A stretch of 40,443 nucleotides of DNA from a virus, in IMG/VR virus record IMGVR_UViG_3300025840_000076, positions 1-40,443 of that record. The stretch is one strand, 5' to 3'. The position numbers and the translations under genes are program-made. Within the stretch, counting starts at the first letter, position 1, and each line of letters starts with the position of its first letter. Below, piece after piece: positions 23,357 through 30,688 of the stretch. Under the pieces are notes generated by a model, which was given only the letters and a program-made list of their open reading frames with translations, had not been told where the DNA came from and made no database searches.

Positions 23357-24792
23357 CAGCGTCTCCTCCTGCCACCGCCAGAGGCGGGGGCGGCTATGGA
23401 CGCCGAAATGGTGGCCGTTACGGCAATTACTACCCTTCGATCCTCGACACTGATCTTAGAACCGGAAGGTATGTAGTTATCGAAAGTCCCAGAGAATACG
23501 TTGACTTCTGCCTCAAACTCTTCTTTGACCTCGTCTGGAGCGGCAGATAGGGCCCCGCTGATGACCTCTAAGGTCTCTTCGTCAAGGCTCTCAAACTCTT
23601 CGTTGTTGACCAGATCCTGAACCGCATCTACGGTTATTTCGCCATCTGTACTGAGTATTTCAGCCACGGATTCGGCAAGTTCTTGATTGCTTACCCTAGC
23701 AATCATAGCCGATGTCTTCTCTTCTTGTGCCGAGAGGGGGGCCGGATTAGTCGTAGTTGTGGCGGGTGCTGAAGAGGTGGTTGTCGGCACCGTCGTAGTA
23801 GTGGCGAGCAACGTGGTCGTAGTAGTCGTCGGGGGGAGGGTAGAGGTAGTCGGACTCAATGTCGTAGTAGTTGCGAGAGTGGTCGTGCTCGCGGGGACGG
23901 AGGTTGTCGTAGTCGGTGGTGTTGACGTGGTTGATGGCGGCGGCAACGTGGTCGTCGTCGTTGTCGTGGTTGTAGTGGACGTTGAACTCGTCGTAGAAGT
24001 TGTTGAAGAGGTCGTCGTTACGGGAGGAGTCGTCACTACCGGCTGAGGAGGGGGCTGGGACACCGCTGGCTGAGGCGGGGGCACGTAAAACGTGGTGGAT
24101 GTCGTGGACGGGGCAGGAGCGAGAGACGACGTAGGGGCGACCGTCGTCGTCGTAGACGGTAATACCGTCGTAGTGGTCGTCGTAGGCGGTGCAGTAGTCG
24201 TTGTGGTGGGCGGTACCGTCGTCGTAGACGTAGATGTCGTCGTCGGTACGGACGTAGTAGTGGACGTGGTCGTCGTGGGAGGCACCGTCGTTGTCGTCGT
24301 GACAACCGTCGTTGTCGTCGTTGTCGTTGTGGACGATGTGGTGGTTGTCGTGGAAGTGCTTGTAGTCGGCCATTCCGTACTCAATTCATAGTTCTGAATG
24401 ATTAATTCGTAGGTACCGTCGCCCCATTCGGGCTTGTTGCCGAGACCTAATTGGCTACAACAATAGCCCGCCAGAATGGTGTAGGTGTCCGGTTGTAACT
24501 CTTGGACAATCTTTGACGAAACGCACTGGTCAGTGGCGTTGTGGTTACCGTCATCGTTCTGCGCTACCAATGTCCCTGCTGAGTTGTACAGCCACAGATA
24601 CGGGTCAGCAGTCACGCTCCCACATGGTTCATTGGAGTTCCCATATATGTATACGGTCTCTGTCTGTGTGACTGTGAACTCCCACTCAGACTCTTGAGTG
24701 ACGGTATATGAGGCCGCTTGAGCGGTCGACGGCATGATCAAGGAAAATACCCATATCAATGCTGGTAAATAGGTAATCCTGAAACGCCGCAT
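23356..24792 (-). CDS. Secreted Thr-rich surface protein with PPC-like domain
   Basis: This unusual 478-residue protein has a signal peptide (residues 1-26, ending STAQA). A beta-sandwich region like bacterial pre-peptidase C-terminal (PPC) domains follows, with DPYLWLYNSAGTLVAQNDDG and LQPDTYTILAGYCC. Then come about 220 residues of Thr/Ser/Pro/Val repeats. A helical acidic domain (SAQEEKTSAMIARVSNQELA, residues about 355-440) leads to a hydrophobic stretch VVIAVTATISASIAAP and a final GGGRRRR. The layout suggests an exported, cell-surface or wall-associated protein. Such Thr-Val-Pro linkers are common in secreted proteins of Acidimicrobiia, which suggests acquisition from a host. Its job in infection is unknown. 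Confidence 0.75.
   Translation of the reverse strand: MRRFRITYLPALIWVFSLIMPSTAQAASYTVTQESEWEFTVTQTETVYIYGNSNEPCGSVTADPYLWLYNSAGTLVAQNDDGNHNATDQCVSSKIVQELQPDTYTILAGYCCSQLGLGNKPEWGDGTYELIIQNYELSTEWPTTSTSTTTTTSSTTTTTTTTVVTTTTTVPPTTTTSTTTSVPTTTSTSTTTVPPTTTTTAPPTTTTTTVLPSTTTTVAPTSSLAPAPSTTSTTFYVPPPQPAVSQPPPQPVVTTPPVTTTSSTTSTTSSTSTTTTTTTTTTLPPPSTTSTPPTTTTSVPASTTTLATTTTLSPTTSTLPPTTTTTTLLATTTTVPTTTSSAPATTTTNPAPLSAQEEKTSAMIARVSNQELAESVAEILSTDGEITVDAVQDLVNNEEFESLDEETLEVISGALSAAPDEVKEEFEAEVNVFSGTFDNYIPSGSKISVEDRRVVIAVTATISASIAAPASGGGRRRR
23740..24370 (-). repeat. Low-complexity Thr-codon-rich DNA tract
   Basis: The DNA encoding the Thr-rich linker is a long run of near-repeats of ACG/ACC/ACT codons, reading as GTC/GTA/GTT triplets on the plus strand. 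It produces long open frames in several other frames (His/Asp-rich and Val-rich) that are shadows. Such tracts are prone to slippage, so length variation between related phages is likely. Confidence 0.7.
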
Positions 24793-24823
24793 ACGGCCTC
24801 CTCAGGAGACCATTATACGATAT

Positions 24824-25405
24824 TTAGGGGAACCAAGGAGTCCAACCAGAGTTCTCCCACAAAGCAAGTGACGCTGTTAGGGAGATTCTTGGGGCATACA
24901 ACTCATCGCAATGGTCAAGGATGTCATGAGTCTGGAGCCAGCCTCCCGGCCAGTACTGCGTCGGCTTACACCAGAACTGGTTGATCTGTGTCAGCCCGTT
25001 GCTTCCGCCCATCGGGTCATCGGGGTTGTGCTGATCGGGCCTGCAACGTGATTCACGGAAGATCACATAGGACAGTTTCGGCAGTTCCTCTTCGGGCCAT
25101 CCGATCTCACGGGCAAGAGGCATCCACTCATCGCACCGCCAATCGGGTGCTGATTCCCGATACGGGGCTGGCGCACGAACCGTATCACGAAGATACGGTT
25201 CGCGCCTCTCATCTGCCCACACCGGCTCGGGGCGGATGCTGTAGATCTGGACAGAGCGCACAGGTTCTGGTGGTGGGTTAGCGGGGAGTTCCCAGTTGTG
25301 GGGAGGAATGAACTCCTCAGGAACTCCCACGCTGGCCCCCGTCTGGGGCAGTGAAAGGGTGACAGCGGCAGTAGCCGCAAGGATAAGGGAAAGAAGACGG
25401 CGCAT
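24824..25405 (-). CDS. Exported lytic transglycosylase-like (SLT/lysozyme-fold) protein
   Basis: The 193-residue protein has a signal peptide (MRRLLSLILAATAAVTLSLP, cut near TGASVG) and a Pro-rich stalk. A C-terminal lysozyme-like domain then starts WRCDEWMPLAREIGWPEEEL. FRESRCRPDQHNPDDPMGGS followed by NGLTQINQFW supplies the catalytic Glu and the GLxQI motif of SLT domains. The end, LALWENSGWTPWFP, matches the family tail. It would act outside the cytoplasmic membrane on peptidoglycan. It is the first gene of the lysis block and has an AGGAGG site and a predicted promoter just upstream. Confidence 0.83.
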   Translation of the reverse strand: MRRLLSLILAATAAVTLSLPQTGASVGVPEEFIPPHNWELPANPPPEPVRSVQIYSIRPEPVWADERREPYLRDTVRAPAPYRESAPDWRCDEWMPLAREIGWPEEELPKLSYVIFRESRCRPDQHNPDDPMGGSNGLTQINQFWCKPTQYWPGGWLQTHDILDHCDELYAPRISLTASLALWENSGWTPWFP

Positions 25406-25439
25406 TGGGATACCTCCTCGCTCATGTCTCCGAGCGTCC

Positions 25440-25470
25440 AGTATACCACTATGTTACGAAACGATGTCAA
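25440..25470 (-). promoter_or_regulatory. Predicted promoter of the lysis/surface block
   Basis: On the minus strand, a consensus TTGACA (25465-25470) is followed after 19 bases by TATACT (25440-25445), with TGG directly before it as an extended -10. The element lies entirely in the 72-base gap between the spike/fibre gene and the exported transglycosylase. It is the best sigma-70-like match I see in the window and would give the lysis block expression separate from the tail genes. Confidence 0.65.
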
Positions 25471-25477
25471 GCACCCC

Positions 25478-27388
25478 TTAGTGAGCCTTAATTTGGAAGT
25501 TCACCGCCAAGTGAGCGTTCGTCACGTCCACGCTCGTACCAGAACCGGTGTTACCAGAGTTACCGGCGTGATTAGTGACACCGCCGCTAATGGTGATGGC
25601 CGGGTCTGTGTAGCCCGAGTTGAACGCCGGAATATTGACAGTGTGACTATGGTTACTAATAGTAAGGAACTGGCCTTCAATATCCCCACCGTTGCCGAAG
25701 CGGTACGCTCCGCTGCCCACTTCATACAGATAGTTAGTTCCGTCCGAGTGAGTCGACGTAGTGGTACTAGGCGGATCAACGGAGTGTCTGTGCTGACTTT
25801 GGTTTGCTGTAAAGTTGTCAGCGTGACCGTGGTTGATTGAGTGGTTGTGCGCTGGGAGATTTGCTGTAGCAAGGCTGACCGAGTTCGACCCTCCCAATAC
25901 CCCAAGAGTGGTAACACCAGAACCCTCTAAAGTCCTGTTAGTCATATTGGGGAGAGTAAGCGTTGTTCCAGACTTCCAAGAAGCAGGGGACACTTCCCAC
26001 AACGATGGATACAAACTGGCTGCTGATGCAACAGAACTACCATCAAGCATCAACCAGCCCGTGTCAGCGGTGGTACGAATAGTCGCTGAAACAGTACCGG
26101 CAGGAACTAGTAGGTTCTGTATAGCAGCGGCTAATGACTCTGCTGCCGAGGGTGCTCCTGCTGAGGACTCTATCCTACGAATGTCGTACAGCCCTCGTAG
26201 AGCGGCTTTAACGCTATTGGTGTACGTATCCTTTGTTTGGAACACGTACTTATAGAGGGGGCGCATCTCCACAATAGGCAGATCGGTAAGGTCTAGCGAA
26301 TTCCAGTCAACGGCCTCAGCGTCACCGATGTTGAGGTACTGGTCTTGGCCCATGATCGCCAGAACTGGGTCGTTGAGGTTATTCGTAGCAACGATCCATG
26401 CAATACCAAACTTATTGGTATCGATCTCAGTGAGGTAACTCAGATCACCAATTGAGTTGTAGTAGGGGCGGTTAGGACCAGACTTAAAGGGGAAGTTCGT
26501 GGCGGTGTTCTTTACCCACCCGTAACTCTCCTTGTAGAACACCGGGATCTCAGCGGGGGCCTCTAGGAATTGCTCCCACGTATTCGCTGTCGGCGTAGCG
26601 GAGTTGATGATGTCTACCTGAAGATCCTCGTCAAAGAACGTACCAACGGGGTTGCCATTGCCGTACATGCCCCAATAGCAGTCGCCGTCTAGCGACCCGT
26701 CGCCATCAATAATGAACTTGGTCGGGTCCAGATCAAACCCGTTAGCAATAGCGGCACCCCGCGTCCGGTGCAGGTACTCGTGGGTCTGCCAGTCAAGGAC
26801 AATGCCATGGCGCTCGTCAGCAAAGAACTCGGCCTTCTGGGTAGTGGCGTTCCAGTAAACGTACGCGGTTGGGCAGTCCTCGTCCCAGACAAAGTAAGAG
26901 GTGCGGTACTGTAGCGCCCCGTCAGGATCGAAGTAGATGTAGTACAGGTCCGTGGAGTCGGGTACCGTGACTGTCTCTAACTCGGTTTTGTCGTATTTAG
27001 TGCCCTTACACCACACGGTGTAGGAGTCGCCTACCGGCTGTATCGAAAAGGTACGAGTGCTGTCATTAAATGAAACTGCACTATCAGTACGCTCTTGGTG
27101 CCCCATCGGCTCACCTGTGGCGGCGGGAACTCCTGCGGCACCGCCCCCACCAGCGCCGAGGGCTGTCAACCAGAGAAACTGTGTTCGATCATGGGACACA
27201 GCAATGAATGTCGAGGTGCCCTCTGCTGGGACGTTCCACACACCGCCACTCTCGGTCAACCCAGTATTCGGGATGTAGACGACGCTCTCGGCCCCCAACA
27301 GCGTGGGTACACGGACCTGAGCAAACCCAGTCGTCGGGTCCGACCAGTGGACTATCGCTCGGTGTAGTTCAAAGTCAGGAGTACTCAT
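25478..27388 (-). CDS. Baseplate spike / tail fibre fusion (OB fold plus collar domain)
   Basis: The 636-residue protein begins with a spike-type OB domain (residues about 1-80: FELHRAIVHWSDPTTGFAQV, GVWNVPAEGTSTFIAVS). A fibre middle follows with TDLYYIYFDPDGALQYRTS and ADERHGIVLDWQTHEYLHRT, a pattern found in phage tail fibres. The C-terminus is a phage collar domain: DTGWLMLDGSSVASAASLYP, LTLPNMTNRTLEGSG and the His-rich LPAHNHSINHGH (about residues 440-530). It follows the hub gene with a 14-base overlap, the position of gpV/gp5-type spikes. Joining the spike to a receptor-binding type tip is unusual. No PAAR tip gene is visible nearby. Confidence 0.8.
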   Translation of the reverse strand: MSTPDFELHRAIVHWSDPTTGFAQVRVPTLLGAESVVYIPNTGLTESGGVWNVPAEGTSTFIAVSHDRTQFLWLTALGAGGGGAAGVPAATGEPMGHQERTDSAVSFNDSTRTFSIQPVGDSYTVWCKGTKYDKTELETVTVPDSTDLYYIYFDPDGALQYRTSYFVWDEDCPTAYVYWNATTQKAEFFADERHGIVLDWQTHEYLHRTRGAAIANGFDLDPTKFIIDGDGSLDGDCYWGMYGNGNPVGTFFDEDLQVDIINSATPTANTWEQFLEAPAEIPVFYKESYGWVKNTATNFPFKSGPNRPYYNSIGDLSYLTEIDTNKFGIAWIVATNNLNDPVLAIMGQDQYLNIGDAEAVDWNSLDLTDLPIVEMRPLYKYVFQTKDTYTNSVKAALRGLYDIRRIESSAGAPSAAESLAAAIQNLLVPAGTVSATIRTTADTGWLMLDGSSVASAASLYPSLWEVSPASWKSGTTLTLPNMTNRTLEGSGVTTLGVLGGSNSVSLATANLPAHNHSINHGHADNFTANQSQHRHSVDPPSTTTSTHSDGTNYLYEVGSGAYRFGNGGDIEGQFLTISNHSHTVNIPAFNSGYTDPAITISGGVTNHAGNSGNTGSGTSVDVTNAHLAVNFQIKAH

Positions 27389-28535
27389 TGACTGCCTTGC
27401 TCTCCGCTAACCAACCACTCTTGTTTGAGTACACCGTCTTGGGGGGCGTACGGAACGACTCAGTATTCGTGAACTTCAACTCCGAGTTGAAGTTCTTAGC
27501 CAACTCTAACTCGGTATGAAAGGCGCTGGTATGGACGGTGTGCTTCACGCTTCGCACATACCAGAATCCGTCAAAGTCAGCGTTGTAGTTGTCCACGCTG
27601 ACGATACCACCGGGGACACACCCAGCGACCCCTAGCACACGAGCCGTCGCATAGTAGTCGTACTTTTCCTTTGATACTGCCGAGATGCGGCGAGCGGCCT
27701 CTTCAAAGTTGTCCACGTACTCAGCGACTCTGTTCGGAAACCGAGGAACACCGTTATTGGTGGGGGCAACTGTTCTGGAGTTCACGTCGAACATACCGTT
27801 ATCAGGGTTCACCACGGTAACGATGCTCTCCTTGTACTCGCCATCGATATGGCGCTTAGAGAACGACCCATCAAACTCCAGAATCTGACCGGGCGCGGGG
27901 CTGATGCTGTTGTTCGTTTTCTTCCGCATGGTGCTCAGCACGTGATATGAGGTCCTACGACTCAGCGCCTTATGCGGGTCATAGATATGCATGTGCGTAC
28001 CATGAACATTCACGCTGTACCCAAGCAACTGTGCGTACCTCGATATGAACTGCCAGTCAGACTCGTTGGTCTGAAGGAGCGACTCGTGGATTGCCGGGTC
28101 GGCAGCAACGTCAAGACTAAAACCGTATTTCTGACACAGTTCCCTAGCGATATCGCTGAGGCGGTAGTTGGCCCACACCTTGCTGGTTGCGCCACGCATG
28201 ATGTACGACACTCCTAGACATACGATCTTCGCCTCTTGGAACGGGCTGTTGTTCATCAACCCAAACTCGGTGCGGGAGGCGGGGCGGACATCCTCAACAT
28301 AGCCGTGGAACTCCTGATAGAAGTTGCCGCCTGTGTGGATCTTGGCATAAACGGGCTTGTTGTAGTAGTCCGTGATCGCACGAGGGGGAATACCTGCGAT
28401 ATCAAACACGAGAAGATCGTGCTGGTTTTCCGCTAGATGCAGATCTACTTTATTGATAGACGAATAATCCACTGCGACATTGGCAATGGTTATCTCTAAA
28501 TCAGGCGATAGTCCGTAAGGACTCTTCTGAATCAT
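27375..28535 (-). CDS. Baseplate hub protein (gpD / T4 gp27-like)
   Basis: The 386-residue protein has the late-control-D/gp27 layout: LHLAENQHDLLVFDIAGIPP in the first barrel, then SDIARELCQKYGFSLDV, and QTNESDWQFISRYAQLLGYS with the conserved Gln-x-x-Glu-Ser-Asp-x-x-Phe segment. YVDNFEEAARRISAVSKEKY and GGIVSVDNYNADFDGFWYVR complete the second barrel. It would form the trimeric hub that adapts the six-fold tail tube to the three-fold spike encoded next. The order LysM, hub, spike is typical of contractile injection systems. Confidence 0.88.
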   Translation of the reverse strand: MIQKSPYGLSPDLEITIANVAVDYSSINKVDLHLAENQHDLLVFDIAGIPPRAITDYYNKPVYAKIHTGGNFYQEFHGYVEDVRPASRTEFGLMNNSPFQEAKIVCLGVSYIMRGATSKVWANYRLSDIARELCQKYGFSLDVAADPAIHESLLQTNESDWQFISRYAQLLGYSVNVHGTHMHIYDPHKALSRRTSYHVLSTMRKKTNNSISPAPGQILEFDGSFSKRHIDGEYKESIVTVVNPDNGMFDVNSRTVAPTNNGVPRFPNRVAEYVDNFEEAARRISAVSKEKYDYYATARVLGVAGCVPGGIVSVDNYNADFDGFWYVRSVKHTVHTSAFHTELELAKNFNSELKFTNTESFRTPPKTVYSNKSGWLAESKAVNEYS

Positions 28536-28774
28536 AACGGAATCCTAAGTACCGTCCCAACTTCGATATCTAACGGAAACTTGATCTGCGGATTCATGTC
28601 CGCTAATTCCCAGAAGCGCTCAGTAGTGCCGAGAATTCTGGCAGATATGGATTCAAAGGTGTCACCTTCACGCACGGTATACAGCGTGTAGTTAGGGGCA
28701 TTTAGGTCACCACGAACGGCTTCCTGCCCGGAGTCGGTGAGTTGATAACGAGAAACTGCGCTGTAAATAGCCAT
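28532..28774 (-). CDS. LysM-domain tail protein (gp53/gpX-like)
   Basis: The 80-residue protein ends in a LysM domain: YTVREGDTFESISARILGTT, then RFWELADMNPQIKFPLDIEV and GTVLRIPL. In myophages and contractile injection systems a short LysM protein helps to join the tail tube initiator to the hub. It starts nine bases after the CIS-tube-like gene and overlaps the hub gene start as ATGA-type coupling. The N-terminal 28 residues are polar and probably bind neighbouring baseplate proteins. Confidence 0.85.
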   Translation of the reverse strand: MAIYSAVSRYQLTDSGQEAVRGDLNAPNYTLYTVREGDTFESISARILGTTERFWELADMNPQIKFPLDIEVGTVLRIPL

Positions 28775-28783
28775 AATGAATCC

Positions 28784-30688
28784 TTAGAGAGCCAATGGTC
28801 CGCTTGAACCACCGCCATCGCCGCCGCCAGTGTTAGTACTGCCGTTATCCCCCGGAGGAAGTGGGTCATCTGGGCTGGGCCAACCGTCAAACCGCATAGT
28901 CTTAATCAGCCGGAAGTTAGTGCCCTTATAGTTGGGGACTAAATAATCCTCGACAGTTTTGCGCTCGGTAAGCCCATCGATACTCACCGTCACCGTGAGG
29001 CGAAAGCGAACAGCAAAGTAGAAGAGGTCGTTATTGGGGTGCGCCCCCTCGTCATCCTCTGACGGGCCGGTGGACTTATCAGTTTGTCCACTGCCAGAAA
29101 TACCACCACGTTGCTTGTCGCTAGTGCAGGCCCAGTCAGCCATTCTCCGCCACTCTTCACCGTTTGTAGCCTCAATAATGCCGTCTTCTCTAACGTGGTC
29201 TGCACCAATGTTGAGGTGGAATAATTTGGTTACTGTGCGGAATTCTCGGTCATTTCCGTCACTGTCCGGCAGAACTTCGTAAGCGCTAACGCCAATGGAA
29301 GTGGTAGTAGAGGATGAAAGTGCATCAAATAGATCTTCGCAAACTCCGCGAACATTACCCGGTAATGGGTTGGCGTTTTCCAGAAGCGCTGGAGTGGGGG
29401 CGGCGGATACCGCTCCTCGTAACCTAGCAAACAACGTAGAGTTTGCGTCTTTGAACGTATCGGTATACCTGTAACCGGTCACCGACCCAGACACCCCAAC
29501 CGAGACGTTGCGCCCGTTCTCTTCCATAAGGGCTAACAAACGGCGATGTTGCTGCTCGCCGTCGAATAGCACCTTGACGAAGAAGTCAAGGTCCTCAAGG
29601 TTCCTGTTAGAGATAGAGGTAACGCCAATGTCTTTAGAGACGAAGCGATCCATCGACACTTCGTTGTCATTCCAGTTCCGATCCCTATCGCCGTTGTCTC
29701 CAGCGGTACCCCCCTCACCAGAGGTGACCACCATTCTGATACTGGTCAGGTCGTCAGTCAGCGCCTGACCATACGCCGCCAACTCATCTCTAGTGGGCTG
29801 TTCTGGCTCAAGTTCTTCCAGAGCGCGTAGGGCATACGTGAAGTATGTGTCTTGCTTGGCGAATCCGATGTACTTGGCCTCAAACAGCACCTGCACAGAG
29901 CACTGCATGGGAACCATGGACGCAGTGAACTTAGAGAACATGATGTTGATGTCCTTGACCAGCCCCTCAACTATGTACAGCGAGGAAAAGACAACCCGAA
30001 CGGGGAGCGGCAGGAGGAAGGCACTGTTACCCAAGTTGTACTGCATCAGGTCTTCAATGCTCGTGGTAAACGCCCCCATGTCGTAATCCTCGGCGCTTTC
30101 CGAATCCTCAGCCAATTGTTGGTTATACGCGGCAATGGCTGACTGCTGGAGGTACTCGGCCATGGACTCGTTCACGCCCACACCAATAACCTTGAACAAT
30201 GCGCTTAGGTCGTGCAACACGCCGATATTGCTGGGGCTGGAGTTCTCCCACGGGTTATTGGGATCGATCTCATCCGTGCGCTTCCAGTTGTTGATCTCCA
30301 TACTCCGGTCGAAGAAGAGATCGAAGGAGAACGTCACGTTGCCGAACATCGGCTGTGCGTACTGGGCTGGGTCCTGCTGTAAGAAGTTCAGAACCTGCGT
30401 GTTCTGTTGAACAGACTGCACGATCTGCGAGGGGTTGAACTGGAACTGGCACTTGTTGATGGGGAAGTTCTCACGGTTATCACCGAAGGCAACAGACCTG
30501 ATATACCCCCGCTTGAGGATATGGACCTTTTCGCCATCCATAATGCGGACGGCACGGTCGGGATATATAAAGTTATCGTTATCTGATCCGCTAACCGCAT
30601 AGCCAGCGCGGGTAGAACGGGTGGAACGGAGGTTCTCACCAGAGGAGGACTTGGATAGACCGAACCACTGGTTAGTACGGTAAGACAT
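28784..30688 (-). CDS. CIS-tube-like baseplate/tail tube initiator protein (634 aa)
   Basis: The region INKCQFQFNPSQIVQSVQQN followed by GNVTFSFDLFFDRS (about residues 75-130) and GLVKDINIMFSKFTASMVPM with QCSVQVLFEAKYIG (about 245-280) matches the tube-like domain of contractile injection systems. At 634 residues it is far longer than simple CIS tube proteins. The second half (about 300-600) includes a beta-rich part ending in a Gly-rich tail (GGGDGGGSSG). It lies between the tape measure and the LysM/hub genes, which suits a protein that starts tube polymerisation on the baseplate. The extra C-terminal half is of unknown role. Confidence 0.75.
   Translation of the reverse strand: MSYRTNQWFGLSKSSSGENLRSTRSTRAGYAVSGSDNDNFIYPDRAVRIMDGEKVHILKRGYIRSVAFGDNRENFPINKCQFQFNPSQIVQSVQQNTQVLNFLQQDPAQYAQPMFGNVTFSFDLFFDRSMEINNWKRTDEIDPNNPWENSSPSNIGVLHDLSALFKVIGVGVNESMAEYLQQSAIAAYNQQLAEDSESAEDYDMGAFTTSIEDLMQYNLGNSAFLLPLPVRVVFSSLYIVEGLVKDINIMFSKFTASMVPMQCSVQVLFEAKYIGFAKQDTYFTYALRALEELEPEQPTRDELAAYGQALTDDLTSIRMVVTSGEGGTAGDNGDRDRNWNDNEVSMDRFVSKDIGVTSISNRNLEDLDFFVKVLFDGEQQHRRLLALMEENGRNVSVGVSGSVTGYRYTDTFKDANSTLFARLRGAVSAAPTPALLENANPLPGNVRGVCEDLFDALSSSTTTSIGVSAYEVLPDSDGNDREFRTVTKLFHLNIGADHVREDGIIEATNGEEWRRMADWACTSDKQRGGISGSGQTDKSTGPSEDDEGAHPNNDLFYFAVRFRLTVTVSIDGLTERKTVEDYLVPNYKGTNFRLIKTMRFDGWPSPDDPLPPGDNGSTNTGGGDGGGSSGPLAL

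Noticed and set aside
23687-24391. Long Val-rich plus-strand frames and a His/Asp-rich minus-strand frame
   Set aside because: They are shadows of the Thr-codon-rich linker, with no start signal and unrealistic composition.
24812-24817. A perfect TATAAT upstream of the Thr-rich gene
   Set aside because: No acceptable -35 element at 16-19 bases and no TGn extension, so I do not call a promoter.
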